Assembly: GCF_963678635.1 (NCBI RefSeq)
Contig: NC_087066.1
Span: 44,193,624 to 44,257,623, forward strand
DNA: 64,000 bases
Direction of reading: 5' to 3'
Origin: Symsagittifera roscoffensis
Lineage: Eukaryota > Xenacoelomorpha > Acoela > Convolutidae
Positions 11,030 to 24,300 of the stretch are shown in pieces; positions within the stretch are counted from its first letter, which is position 1, and every line of letters starts with the position of its first letter. The notes below the pieces were generated by a model. The model had not been told where the DNA came from. It searched no databases and saw only the letters and a program-made list of their open reading frames with translations. The translations under genes were made by a program, and so were the position numbers.

Positions 11030-11528
11030 ATAAATTGTTATTTACACAAGCAAAGTATGCGTTATAGTATGAACTCTGTTTTTTCGAACTTAAGTCGCAA
11101 ATATTGTTGCGACAAAATGCGTTCATTTTGAAAGTTTTCATTTTGATCAATAACCAGCTATTAAGTACAGCCAATGCTAAGGATATCAACAGAGGCTTTT
11201 GAATTACAAATAGAATTTTAGCTTCAAGATATCATGGATATGAAGCGTAGAGTTAGGGAAGGAGACCCGCAACAAAATAAGAGGGTTCGAACATGGGCAG
11301 GGTCGGATGTTTTATTGAACTTTTTCGTATACTAGCTAAAATGCGTCCGCTCTAAATTGAGGCATATTAGTTGGTAAAAATTTTTTTTCAAATTGATTGG
11401 TACTGCTAATCCGTCATAATTGGCGTCACTTAGCAATTATGTAGTTCATAATCATTCAGTTATTCCCAGTAGCGTTATCGGTCATATTTTTGCTTGTGTG
11501 CCCGAAGTGCAACTTCGCCTCTGTCTAA
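11030..11528 (+). repeat. About 490-bp dispersed repeat, copy 1
   Basis: It matches 35620-36117 over almost its whole length, including TCAATAACCAGCTATTAAG, GGGCAGGGTCGGATG and TTATCGGTCATATTTTTGCT, and ends in the hairpin tail. A B-box-like block (GGGTTCGAACATGGG) lies near 11283. It is likely a SINE-type element. Confidence 0.65.
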
Positions 11529-12589
11529 GAGCCTTTTTTGACTTTGGAGAAAAGCTAATTATGATTATTTTTTTGCTGTATCCTTCAAGTGTTTTCAAAA
11601 TTTTCACCAGTGAGTTTTAAGATTGAGATAGATTTGCTATGCAGTTCAAATAAAAAACAAGGGATTGTGGTTGGGACTTTTAAGAAGGTGCAGAAAACTT
11701 GAGCTCGCTAAATTTTTCATTCCTCGATCCAACAGCGATTTCATGACGTCTGTTATTTCAGGTAGGTGACTAATTTTTGGTTGATTGTATATCTGAATTC
11801 TTAGTTGTTTGGGTTGTTTTTCACTGGCAATTTTTTTGAATTAAATAAACCGTTGGATTTTATTTTTCTTTGGTTTCGGAAAGCTTAGTTGCCTTCTCTA
11901 GGAAAAAACAATGAATAAAAATGAAATCAGTTATTTACCAGATGTGTTTATAAGAAGTTAAAATCATCCATTTTCAGAAATTAATGATATCTTCTATTTT
12001 ATTTTTGCGTTTTCTAGTTTTTTTGTAAGAATATTTGCGTCCTAATTTTCTTTGTTCATTTTGGGTTTTAAAAGAATAATGAAATATCATTCGACTGTTT
12101 TATTTACTGTTTTAAAGAAGATAGATTGTTCCTGTCAATGAACGAAGAGTGTTTATTACGGGTATATGAACGAAGTGATTTTTACGTATAGAAGTCTGTG
12201 ATTTTTTTTATTCACGAAAAAGTCTGAAATGCTCTAAAAAGTACAGAAGCGAATTCATGCATATAAATGTTTTTACGAGTTCCTTATTTATAGAGACCTA
12301 GTTTGAGACCTACTTAAAATCCTAGAAATTAAGAAAAGAATAAATTTTATGCTATTTTCTGAATCGCAAAAAATGCTAAAATTCTTCGAATAAAATTTAT
12401 AGTTCAACGTTTTTCAAGACCACTATTATATATTTAAATGCGGGCTTCACTATCTCGCCATGTTTAAGCTTTTTCAACTTATTATTTTCGCATGTTTAAC
12501 GAAAGAATTTTGCACGTTCAAGCTATATCGTATATTGCAATAGTTCAGAATTTTGTTTTCGATTTTCCAGTTTGATTTTAGTGATTATT

Positions 12590-13612
12590 TCACCGAGTTT
12601 AAAATAAGCAGTCCAATATTGGGATGCTGTCCGGATTCACCAAGGGGTTGCAAATTTGGCCTCCATTTTTGAATGGCCAAATTTTTTTTAGTTCACAAGA
12701 TAAGACGATTTTGGTGATTTTTTCTCAAATTAGAAAATAATTTTAAAAACTTGAAGTTCCCAACCCTGTAGTTGGGTACTGTCAGAGTACTATTAAGGAT
12801 TGCGAATCTTGCCTCCAAGTATGACTGTTCAAATCCTTGTAATTTTTGAGATATGACGTTTTTTGTGATGTTTTCAAAAGTTTTCAGAAAATTTTAATTA
12901 ATTTTTTTTCTAAATCTGTAATTCCCAACCCTGTAGTTGGGTGCAGTCAGATTCTTGTAGTTTTTTTCATTTTTTGAAATTCCTAACTTTGTAGTTGAGT
13001 GCTGTCAGGGCACTCCCAGGAGTTACAAATCTTGCCACATGCGACTGCTCAAATGCTTTTAGTTTCCGAGATGTGACATTTTTTTGATTTTTTTCAAAAT
13101 TTCTCCAAGAAATTATCTACAAAGAAATCGCAAAATTTGAAACTACTATTTGATGAAAACACAACTTTATTGTCGTATTTATTGTCGTATACACAACTTT
13201 AGCGTATACCCAGGCGCCTCAAATCTTGCCTCTAAATATGAATGCTCAAATCTTTTTAATTTTCCAAGAAAAGACGTTTTTTTTATGATTTTTTCAATTT
13301 TTAACAGGAATCTTAAGTTTAAAATTTTTTTTTTGAAATTTGAAATTCCCAACCGTATAGTAGGGTGCTCTCTGGTGCTTTCTGTGGTTGCAAATCTGGA
13401 CTCCAAATTTCTCCAGAGGCCCATTAAGTTTTCGAGATGACGCTTTTATGGTTTTTCAAAATGGGAATTAAAAACTTAAAAAGTTTGAAATTACCAACCC
13501 TGTAATTGGGTGCAGTCAGAGTAAGTTTGCAGATCTTGTTTCCAATATATGTGGTTTTTCATGTTGTCGCAAAAAATTCGAAGCACCGGAGGTGTATTAA
13601 ACGCTAGTTTCC
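12590..13612 (+). repeat. Minisatellite array, family 1, with Helitron-like 3' end
   Basis: Degenerate head-to-tail units carry CCCAACCCTGTAGTTGGGT followed by a CTGTCAGAGTAC block and a TTGCGAATCTTGCCTCCAA-like block; successive blocks lie about 75-200 bp apart, near 12759, 12923, 12985, 13346 and 13493. The array ends in a short hairpin (AGCACC/GGTG), then TATTAAACGCTAG|T. A hairpin followed by CTAG and a T is the canonical Helitron 3' terminus. The second array, at 21830-22490, has the same terminus. Confidence 0.6.
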
Positions 13613-13772
13613 ATTAATTGCCGTCGATTGTGTTTCTGGCAAATAGAACTTGATTCCAGACAAAATATTGAAATTTTTCAAATTGTAGTATTTTGAAGGT
13701 TTTTATTTTTTTTAGACTTAATGGCTGTATTTTCTTGTCTGCTAGTTATAAAATAAAATCAAGCATCCGGCG

Positions 13773-14563
13773 TATTTGGCGTAGAGGTAACACATCTGCT
13801 TGAGACAGCAAAGGCTTGTGGTTCAAAACCGTTTTGAATTCTTTTTCTGCTTTTTCGGACTATTGTCACTGTTTATATTTGTCGGCTTGGTTTCCGTGGT
13901 CAAGGACTCTTTTTAAGGTTCAGCTTTCTTTTAACTTTCTGAATGCCATTTCTAATGACCCATTGCTAGCATCTTAGACCCAAGAACTTCTGCTACTGTA
14001 CCTAGATTACACAGGAATCGTCCCCTGGAACTTGGAATCGCTCATATGCTTCCCTTATTATAAATTCAAATTCAGTCAATCCCACCTATCTTGAGGTAAA
14101 GGCTTGTGGTTCCAATCCGACCGTCACCGATTTTTTGCCAAACATAATTTTTTGTGCTGTTGCAAGTTGCTAAGAAGCCCTTGCTTTACTAGAATGCCCG
14201 GGAGTTGGATTCCAGCCGGGTCTTTTTGCCGTCCGTTTAAGTTGGATTCCAGTCCGTGAAAGTTTTAGGCTAATTTAGATTTTAGTCTGTCTGTTTGCTT
14301 TTTTGCCGTATTGGTTCCCGCAGAAATGATTTTTGAAAATTCGGCGTTTTTCAACCATTCTGAAAACTCCTTGTTAAGTTTTTAATGGTGCAGGTAATTT
14401 TGTTGCAGACCTTTTTGGCTTTTTTGCGTTTTTATAAATTTTTATGACAAAACCGATTCGTAAAGTTTTTCTTTATTTTGGATTTTCTTTTCATTTGTTT
14501 TTAATATAGGTCATTATTTTTTTTATCGCAAGTGGTGCAAAGCTTAGCGTTGCCTCTGTGTTA
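13773..14563 (+). repeat. tRNA-like SINE heads and long SINE body ending in hairpin tail
   Basis: 13773-13838 has an A-box (TGGCGTAGAGG) and a B-box (GGTTCAAAACC) spaced as in a tRNA. 14190-14240 has another B-box-like block. The body from about 14240 to 14563 is shared with 50000-50290 and 58800-59092, with blocks such as TAATTTAGATT, TCTGTCTG and GCATTC..AA, and ends in the hairpin tail. I see no pairing acceptor stem, so these are not functional tRNA genes. Confidence 0.6.
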
Positions 14564-14947
14564 AAAAGGGTGAACTTCAAAAGAATCGCTAAATTCAAAG
14601 AGTTTATTTGATGTATTTTTTTCTTTGAAAATTGAGTTTCAAAAGAAGTTTTTCTTTTGGTTTTTTTCAGTTCATTGAAAATTTCCCATTTGTCTGTTGG
14701 CTTTGTTAGATAGTATTTCATCTTAGGGTTATGCTATCCTGGGCAAGTTATCATCCTAGGGTTATGCGTCCTACAAAATAATCCTAGGAAAATTATTATT
14801 ATAAGAGCTCTGGAAATCAGGTCTGTCGAACCCACGTATAGGCAAATTGATTGATCAACAGTTTTCAAATTTGGACCCCTTGTGAAAGATATTTACTGAA
14901 TATTGCAAAGTTAAATCAGTCCTTTTTTGAATAGTTTCAAGATAGAA

Positions 14948-15211
14948 ATGACAATAGAAGAGAAGCAGAAGATAAGATATGAAATGAGAAGAAAATTCAT
15001 CCATATTATGACTGATGTTTCGTCTGAAGAGTGTAGTGTGCAGTTCTCATGCAAAGAAAAATCTTCTGCCACTGCTAAGCTTCAAGTCTTCAACCCAAGT
15101 TTCGAGACATTCGGTGTTTTGAATTTGAAGACACCCATGGCCACGCACGAAACTGCCTTATTGCGGTCTGCGGATGTTTCTTTTATTGAGTTTAGATATG
15201 CCGAAAGTTGA
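14948..15211 (+). CDS. GEMIN7: Gemin7-like SMN complex protein
   Basis: An 87-residue product starts at an ATG and ends at TGA (15209-15211), with an AATAAA signal at 15294-15299. The C-terminal half fits the Sm-fold of Gemin7: a strand pattern (VQFSCKEKSSATAKL) and the conserved ending LKTPMATHETALLRSADVSF, which parallels the vertebrate LxTPxGxxxxALLRxSDxxxY/F pattern. Gemin7 pairs with Gemin6 in the SMN complex that loads Sm rings on snRNAs in the cytoplasm. The vertebrate protein is longer (about 131 residues), mainly in its poorly conserved N-terminus. Either this is a short single-exon form, or an upstream exon joins at the TTTCAAG just before the ATG. Confidence 0.62.
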   Translation: MTIEEKQKIRYEMRRKFIHIMTDVSSEECSVQFSCKEKSSATAKLQVFNPSFETFGVLNLKTPMATHETALLRSADVSFIEFRYAES

Positions 15212-15293
15212 AATAATACTTTATTTTTGTCCGGTATTCTGTTTGACTATTGTGTTAATATTGGTTGTAAATTTCTTACTCTTGCATAAATGA

Positions 15294-15299
15294 AATAAA
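15294..15299 (+). terminator. AATAAA polyadenylation signal of the Gemin7-like gene
   Basis: A canonical AATAAA lies 83 bp after the stop codon, on the same strand. Confidence 0.6.
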
Positions 15300-15850
15300 A
15301 GTTTGGAAGCCACCAAAATTTTTTAAATTCAATTTGAATGTTATCTTTTCACCCGAATTACTAGAAAAAAAATAAAAGTTATGACTGATTTTTGTTGGTT
15401 TCTGAATTCTTTGAATGGATCATCAAACCGGGTACTAAATTTTTCGTGTTATTTTTTCAATTGTTATTTTTTCTCTGTCTCTTTCATTGAGAGTGAAATC
15501 TTTCATTGAGAGTGACTTACGGTTTGCTCCTGTTTAATAAAAATAGGTATTATGAAAATATATAGGCTTTGTTTTCGAGGCTTTCTCAAAAACCCTTCAT
15601 CAAAAGAGCAGCAAATGGAAAGACCAGCTGCACCTATGCTAGTCCGCTATTACGCTAGTCTCTTTACACTAGCGGGATTGCGCGCCAAGTCTGTTAGTAC
15701 AGCCTTCTTTTTATTCTAACCTGACTCGCAAAAAAAAGTTTTAAGTGTTCACTTATTTGGAGGCACTTTGCTATAATTACGATCTGTAGCATTGGGAATT
15801 TCATAGCGTCTGTTCTCTGCTTTATTTTTCGCTAGTGTTTTGATTTTCTA

Positions 15851-16023
15851 AGTGTCCGTGGCTGAGTGGTTCATAATCTCTAGGGCGCAGATTGAATCCG
15901 AGACATAGCCGAATTTTTATTGACTCTAGGCTTATTTCTGCCTTTTCTAATTGAGCCTCATAGAGATGCTTTTTCTCGTGTTCTCGCTAGTGTTTGCGAA
16001 GCGAAGCTTCGCCTCTGTGTTAA
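15851..16023 (+). repeat. tRNA-like SINE head plus hairpin tail
   Basis: 15851-15903 has a near-perfect A-box (TGGCTGAGTGG) and a B-box (GATTGAATCC), like a tRNA-Ser/Leu-type head. The hairpin tail follows at 15991-16023. The body between is short, so this copy is probably internally deleted. Confidence 0.6.
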
Positions 16024-16029
16024 ACATAA

Positions 16030-16720
16030 TCCCACTCTCTAGGGTCAAATCCAAAACGACCTCGCCAATTGTTAGAATAAAGGTTCAATAGAAAGAACAG
16101 GTTCTAAATATCTTCCCGCTGCATAAACGGTTACTCCATATTTTTTGTATAAGAGAATTTATGGTCTGGTCAATTTTTTGAAATGTTTAGACTATATAGA
16201 CCAGGGAATTGTCCAATGTTTGAATTTTTGTTCATTTTGAACCTTTTCCCGTTTACTGAAAACTACCCTGCCAAACTTAAATTCTGGGTACAATTGTAAT
16301 GGAAAAAACAGGTCGTGACAACCTCGCTTGCATAAGCGGTATATCCCAATTTTTTGAAGAAACAGTTATTTATGGACAGTAAATATCCAATTTTTGACGT
16401 TTTGACCGTATTTGAAACTTTCAATTATCAACAACAACCCTGTCAAATCTGAGATAATGGAATGAATCAATAAAACAAGTTTTAAGTCTCTTCCAAGCAT
16501 AATTGGCTGCTGCCGATATAATGGACTTGGGAAAATGCATAGTTGTAATATTTTCTAAGTAACTGTCAATTCTGAAAAGGGTTCAGTTGAAAAAAAAACA
16601 GGATGAGAATAAATCCTGCTTGACCGGCATCTACATTGCCAGTTTTGGGGTTAAGTGTACAATTGAAAGAACAAGTTTAAGGGACCTCGCATGCATAATT
16701 GTCCACGCCCTTATTTTATT
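16030..16720 (+). repeat. Minisatellite array, family 2, locus A
   Basis: Degenerate units of roughly 150-200 bp contain AAACTACCCTGCCAAA, a GAGAT-like block, TCAATAGAAAGAACAGGTT-like and GCATAAGCGG-like blocks. The same family recurs at 41560-42640 and 46800-48960, always on the + strand. Confidence 0.6.
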
Positions 16721-18341
16721 ATGAAAATTGCTAAAGACTTGAGAAAACTCAAATTTAATGTGCAATGAAGATTTGCCACAATAAAAACGGGCATTTTTTG
16801 GGTGGGTACTTATAAAAAAAAGTTTTCTGTGAAGCTTTTACAGATGACAGTCTTTTATTACACTTTTTCATGGAAGTGTGTTTAAGTTTCTACCCTTTAA
16901 AATATAAATGTTGTTCATCCACTGATTGGTGAGGCTGATATCAGCCTAATTGACTCTTGTTTATCGGTTTTGATTGCTATAGTTTTAACATCGTGTTTGT
17001 GGTATATACAATTAGCGAAATGATTAACGAAACTAAACTGTTTCATTTTAACCAGTCGTTTGTGTGGAATCATTATAGTTTGCCGGGGGGTTCGTTAGTT
17101 AAATGATTTAATTTGGAGTGTAACATTGTTCTGCGGAGCTCGTTGTGCCTCTTTTTAAGGAACTTACAAAAGGTTCTTACAAAAGGTCTCCCAAGAATTT
17201 CGAAAGTTTTAAAATGCTCGGGTCTGTTTAAACTGCCGGCCAAATTTAGAAATATTTTATACATTTTACTCGACTTTATGAAATAAAAACGTTTATAAAA
17301 ATTTTGTTTCATTGCAGCCAAGTAATGAGTATGTTTCCCATTCTATTTTTCCAATTTCTCTTCCACCAAAACAGCCTCTACAGCGTTTCTTTGGCATCTT
17401 CACGAAATATTAATCTTCTTGTAGTTTGTTCAAATGATGCTAGTTTGTTTTCCAATTGCAACCAGCAGACAGATCATCTTGATCAAAACTAAAACATTTG
17501 AGAACGAAGAACTTTCGAACAGCTTAACAATCTGGGATCGGGCAGATTGCAGCTTAAGACAGGAAAACTTTACCACCGTTGCGGCGATGCCACAAAATAT
17601 GTTTGCTAGATAAACAAACAGGACAGCAAATATTCAGTTCTTGTTTTGGTAGCTGATATATCTGGATAAATTTAGCGGTGATCCTTTTCGCGTTGCTCCG
17701 TAAAGCACTATTTCAGCCTCCATAAAAACTTAAGTTTAATTAAATCGATGGGGGCAACAGCAGGAAACAGTTAAGAATTGACTCTAACGACCTTCAAACT
17801 TTGCTTTAAAAGAAAGCAGTTTACTTCAACTATTCGCGCCATGAAGTAGTGAAGACTTCAGCTGTTCAGAGCTGTTCGCATCATCACATTCATTACATTC
17901 AGAGCCGATTAACGTAGTGAAGACTTATATAGGTCCTGTTGATTTGTTAGTTTTTTTTTTCAAGAAAAGTTTTCAAAATTTGTTCAGGCTCAAATTTACT
18001 TTTGATTTCTTAAGACCAGTTCATTTCTTTTGTTTTATGTTCATTTCTTATCTAACACCAAAAGTGTAAAAGTCACGAAAAACGTGATTGACTTAGTTTC
18101 GAAAATCGATTTTAGTTTTCAGATTTCCCTAGCGGAAAAAAAATTTACCTATTGATCCATTTAAAAAAATTGTGTCAATCATTAATTGTTCTAGAAATGC
18201 AAAGAGCTTTAAATCAATCTTTTTTTTAAAAAAAAAATTCGAAAGTTGAGATTTCTCAATTCTGTTTACTTGCGTGTATTTGACTCTTCTCAACTGTCTG
18301 TTGGCTAGGTTTGGGATTCTTAAAATGCATGGAGGCCTTAC
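16721..18341. other. Intergenic/unresolved, 3' side of the protease gene
   Basis: No confident exon was found. Further C-terminal exons of the reverse-strand protease may lie here, since its last recognised exon ends in a strong donor rather than a stop. Short direct repeats occur at about 17160-17185 and 17860-17940. Confidence 0.35.
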
Positions 18342-21300
18342 GTGACATTGATGTTTGACAGGCATGTGCTTTTGGCCTCTCTTCGGGTTTGCCCACCACA
18401 AACCAGCGTACTTCGGGATGTGCAACCATAACGTACGTGCCCGGACTCTCGCCGCACTGTGTGGGTCCTTCAGATGTGATCCCACAAAATATTGCAGATA
18501 CTAAAATTAGATTTATTGGGCCAAATTGAAGTACATTTTGCTGAAACTAATATATCAGGCTCAAGATTTTCGGATAGGTATAGCGCACATTCACATTGCG
18601 AGGTAAAAAGTTCTCATTTAGTGCGCTCAATGCCTGCTGCCTTTTTTTGTTTTCCTGCAAATTGAAATTAATTTTGCTGCTTGCGTTTTATCTAAAATGT
18701 AGTGGTTAGAAACTCGGTATCTCTGGGAAAATTTGAAGTTTGACTTCGACTGTTTGCTCTTGCGAAAAAGCAAGCGTTATCAAAACCGGAATGTAGACTT
18801 TTTTTGGGGTTAACAAATAGTTTTGACAAAATCAGTTTGAATTATTGTCAAGTTCAATTAGTACTGATCATATAGGCGGTGTTAATGATGGGATGCCGTT
18901 GACATGCTCTATTTCATGAAAAATTTAGTTTTAACTACTGTGGGTACTAGTTACTACAGGTTAAGCCAGAGATATATAGTCTCTATGTTCAAGCAGAAAA
19001 CGAACCGAGCAGTTGCATTCTGAGCACTGAAGTTTTATAAATCTGATCAGCAAGCGGCGCTTGTTTCAAAAGATCAGTCCAATTTTTCTGCCAATCTTAG
19101 TCGCAGCTTTCTGTGATTAATTTTCAAGCCCAATTTCAATGTGTTATTAAAGAGAATTTTTTGAGGTCCAAGTTTCAATGTCTGCATAGAGAAGGAATTT
19201 TTAGAACTTATCTTTTTTGCTGTCAAATCAACGTACATAAGTAATTATCAAGTTTTTTTTTATGGTTTACCGGATAAAGCTTTAAGGAGTCAATTCATGA
19301 AGCTTTCTTTCTCGTCCCTTTTCCTTCAACAAAAAATCCAGAAAATGATAAAAATGTTTTTCTGAAAAAAGTTCTATACATTTGCACGAAAAGCTCTTTT
19401 TTTCAATATCTACCATTTTTTGTCGTTGCTCTGTTTTTCATCTGGGCATTCAACGGGGCCTCCTGAGTCACCCTGGCAGGAGTCAGTGGGGACACCATTC
19501 TCCATTCCACCAGCACAGAAACTCGTACAGTTCATCCGCACTACATGATGCCATTCCTCCTACCGTTTATGTTCACTTCCTAACAAACACAACAGCACAG
19601 TTGTATCTGGAATGAACAATGAGCAGATATTGAAATATTCAACTCTTCAGCTGCCCCACCTGCAATGTTTTCCTCTCTCTCCCCAACCCCACCCCCCCCC
19701 CCCCCCCCCCCCCCCCTAACATTTGAATTTCAATTTGAACTTTTTTTTGACACTGCCATAATGCAATGAAACTTTACGTGGTGAACAAACTAACCATTGT
19801 GAATAGATTTGTTTTCAAAACTTTCCATCTTAACATAACGCTTTTAGCCATTATGAAGTGGGAAAACAACAGTGAAATGAGAAAATTTGAAAATGCGGGA
19901 GCAAGTGGAAACGAGCCGAACATTTTAAAAGTGACCATGTTTTTAAGTTTCCCTCTCTCATTCGAATGGAGAAGAATAGAAACTTTTGAGGTCTGTCTGA
20001 GCGTAGCAGCCTTAGTTTGACCCCTGATAATCCACATATTCTGTGAGACCAGGTTTGAAATTTGTTTTTCATGGGCTTCTATGTTTACCTGCAGAGTCTT
20101 GGCGTTGTCACCGTTCTCCATTGTGCCCCACCCAATTACAATCACTTCGTTGCCCGGTTCTGTCAGCGAGTAATCTCCGGCTTTAGGTATCTGAACAAGA
20201 TTTCTTTTATATTAAACCTCGTATCAATTTTTTTCAAGCATCTCGCCGTTCAGATCCCAGTAGATCGAGAAGACGCCGTGTGTCAAAAATTAGTAACTGC
20301 GTTTTTTTTGGCTAGTGGATTCCTGAGGTTTTTTTTTTTTTAAAAAAAATCTTTTTGATGTAAATTTACCAACTTACAGATTAAGTCAATTCAGGCTGGC
20401 TTCTAAACTATTAAAATAATTTTAAAAAAAATAGATAGTAAATATAAGAGTTATATATACATATACGATTTATAACCAATAGTTTTTTTTAATTGATACT
20501 TGTTCAACTCAATGTTGTAAATTTTTTATTAATTTCGGTTTTTAAACCTTGTCTTTGTTTTTGAGCATTCTCAATTTTATAGGCATATGAGGGTTCGTAA
20601 ATTTCTTGGCACATACTTTAGCAAAACCTTTTTCAAATTTTTGTATCATGATGATGTATCATCCGCAAATTTAACCGTTTGATCAAGTTTTCCCAGAATA
20701 CTCCTAAAATCGTTGACATGTGGTATGAAAACTATCGGACCGAGCAATGTAACTAGTATCTTGTTATCGTGTACTGAAATCAATTCGATAAACAAACGCT
20801 CCAAAGTACTGAGAAACGTAATGAGAAACGAGACAAACATTCAAACACAGCAACTTTCAGGAATGATAAAATGTGAAGTCTCAGAGATGTTTTTCTCCAA
20901 ACAAATTTGGATTGTAGAAACCATTAATTTAGCTTTTTTGCCAAATCGAAGTTATCGGTTTGATCGAAATCGATCCATAAAAACTTCTGAAAACCGTTTC
21001 CGTAATTTTACTTAATGGCATTGGAAAACATATTTTTGTCAAAGCGAGTTTTACCAACGATTGCACATTATTCACAGCAAAGTTGATTTTGCGGTTTTTT
21101 TTTTGCATTATGCAAAAGTTCCGTTTAAAACGATGGCCACTTCCTACTAAAAGCTGAGAATTTTGATAACAATGCGGAAAGTTTTCGGTCGAAGTAATGA
21201 TGATGTCACGAGTTATAGTAACGTTTATAGCTGAAAACAAAAAAAACGTTAGATGTTTGTTTTCATTTTTTTACATGAAGTTTTTTTACACTTGCAAAAG

Positions 21301-24300
21301 CAAGTGTTTTGCAATTGGGAACAAGACGTTTTTCCCGTAAATATCTTTTCCTACAAATTTTCAACTTGATTTATTATTGAATCTTAACAACTTCCAACTT
21401 TCTTCGCCCTTGGCTTAGAGTTAACGGCATCGCCTTGCACCCTAAGGTCTGGGACTCGAATCCCGGCCAGAGTTTGTTTTTTTAGTAAGCTTGCAACTGG
21501 AAGAAAAATTTTCGGTAAAAAATGACATTGCGAATTTCTGATCAAATTTTGTGGGCTTAGTTGCCCTATTTTTTTGCTGTAAGCAATTAGCATGGTAGTT
21601 GAAAATGTTGTTCATTGTAGTTTCAGGAGGAATCGTAACTTTTAAAAGTTTTATTTATAGTCAATTCTTTTTCGGCTCAACTAGTGTCTGTCGAGAAATT
21701 GCCGGCTTTTTTTCCGCTTCGTAACAATTTCAATTTCAAATCCTAAAAAAATTTTAAATTCAAGTTTTCTGTAAAGTTTTTTGAAAAAACGATAAACGTC
21801 AAATCTCCAAAAAAATTTCAAGAAAACAAATTTGATTTTTTCTTCAAATTTTGAAAAGTCAATTTTTGTAGTGGATGTTGTCAGAGTACTCTCATGGTCT
21901 CAGGGGTCGCGAATCTTGCCTCCAAATATGACTGCTCTTCTTTTTGTATTTTTGAGATTTGACGTTTATCGTTTTTTCAAAAAATTTTACAGAAAACTTG
22001 AATTTAAATTTTTTTTAGGATTTGAAATTGCTAACCCAGTACTTGGGGGCTGTCAGAGTACCACAGAGATTGCGAATCTTGCCTGCAAGTATGCCTGCTT
22101 AAATGTTTGTATTTTTGAGATATGACTTTTTTATGGTTTTTTTGAAAAAAAAAGTTTTTTAAAAAGTTTAATTTTGAAGTTTCTTAAACTTTGAAATTCC
22201 AACGCTGTAGTTGGGTACTGTGAGAGCACATTCCAATGTGACTGCTTTGAGCTTTTAGTTTCCGAGATGTGACGTTTTTCATGTCATTTTAAAATGTTCC
22301 AAAGATCTTCACAGAATTAATAAAAAGTTGAATAAAATTTGTTTTAGAAAATTTGAAATTACCATTCCTGTAATTAGGTGCTGTCACAGTACACTCAAGG
22401 GATGCAGTTCTGATTTCCAATATCTGCGGTTTTTAATAGTTTGATAAAAAGTCGAAGCACAGGAGGTGCGTTACACGCTAGTTTCATTTAAAATAATTTC
22501 AAACCATTTTTAAAAATGCTCGATATAAAACACGTTATCAACGCAATAATTATTGCGGCGACTCCCAAATTTCTCCCGCTGCACCGACTTGTTATTTCCG
22601 CGATCTCAGCTAGGAGCACGTTAATACAACTCCCAGAACCGCCTACTCCCCGTTTTTAAATACCTATCTAAATAGAATAGACCCTAATTTCTGCCGAACT
22701 GTCTCTTGTGTCCGTCCCCCATACTAACTCCCATCGTATCGTTTCAACGGCCAGACAAACAGGGCTGAACTCATTTCATTAAACCTGTGTCTACGGTCGG
22801 CCAAAGTAGCAAAATTCCTTAGACTGGGGACAATGGGGACAAGCTCGCATGGTTAACCCCCCCCCCCCCCCCCCCGCTTGTGGGCAGCTAACTACAACGA
22901 CTTTGTAATAGTACTTGCTAAACATTTTTTTCGTTAGATGATAAATATATGACGACAATCAGTTAATTAAAGAAGAAACGCGAGGTGTAGTGTGTGTAGT
23001 AGTTAATGCAAATTGTTGTCAATATCGGGATCCTAGAGTAACTTAATCGGTCAGTAAGGCGCTTTTGCGGTTGTACTTTTGGTTATAAGAATTGATTTGC
23101 TACGTCAAAATGAGCCGTCGTAGGGTTTCAGATTCGTAGACTGAAAACTTTTGCCAGCAATTTGGATTTAACTATAGAACAACAGCAGTACAATCAAACT
23201 GATAGGCCCATCATACACTCATCATTCTAGACAACATTTCCCACGTTACAGACTCCGTTCCTTTTTTTCTTCAATTTCGAAGTTGCGCTTCGGTCATGAA
23301 TCAATTTAAAAGCCAGGCCTCAGAAGATCGCGAATCCGAAACGAAGAACTACAACTAGTGTGATCATTTTGTCAGGGTTTATTTTGACTGTACATTTGCA
23401 ATGAAGTAAATTCTTATTTACCGTTATGTTTATGACATTGTCCCCCTTGAATGGAGTCTCATCTGTGAATTGGATTGCAGCTACATCAATGTCTTCGTTG
23501 GGATGGATTTCTATGTTTTTCTCTAAGAATTCGACCCTGTAGCTGTTGTTGATGGTTGCGTGTTTGTAGTATGCAAATCCCATGAAGATATCTCCACCTG
23601 TAGCTAGCTTCTTTTGATCCTTGGTTTGCAGACAGTGAGCGGCAGTTATCACTGGAAAAAAAATGGAAAAACATTGGAAACAGTCAAGCTTGGAAGATGG
23701 TCCGAAAAAAGTAGTTGAATAGAACACCGGTCTAGTTTCTTTGTCTACAGTCACGGGACATAGAAGTTACAACTTTTTCTTTTCAAGTGATGAAATGAGT
23801 AAAAAAGTTTTCACATTTCTTTCCAATTACTAAAGATTCACCGATAACTTTTCGACATATGATGGATAAATCTTTGTTGGAATATAATTATTAAGCCGGA
23901 TAAATAACCGTAAAAATGTTTTCGAGGCGTTGTTTGACGATTTAATTAGAGGGCATCAGAGACGTGTTCGTAGTTCCAAAAATTCCCCGTAAACAGCAGT
24001 ATTCGTTTGAAACGTTGACTTGAGACTATTCATTAGAAAGCTAAGGATCTAAGCTGAAGGAAGAAAGAATAAAGAATTTATTTTTCCGATAGGTAAATGC
24101 ATTCATTGGCAAAATATAAAATAAATTCATCAATAAAGTACTCATCGGAAGGGAAAACTACCGAGACTACATCAATGGTAGACAGCACCATGAAATAAAG
24201 GAAAGAAAAAGTCCTCAAATGAAAAAAAATCCAATTTAATTAAATTTCACAATTACCGTAAGATTTTTGCGAAAACAGCGCTAAACACAGCAGTACAGCC

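Noticed and set aside
12590-13612. CRISPR array
   Set aside because: Units are degenerate, long and spacer-less, and the genome is eukaryotic.
18129-18485. 118-codon reverse-strand frame as a separate gene
   Set aside because: It is a different frame over the protease's last recognised exon; the correct frame gives the trypsin C-terminal pattern.
19774-20088. Continuation of protease exon C as one long exon down to 19774
   Set aside because: The frame happens to stay open, but a strong donor (CTGCAG|GTAAAC) ends exon C at 20089 and the sequence beyond has no trypsin pattern.
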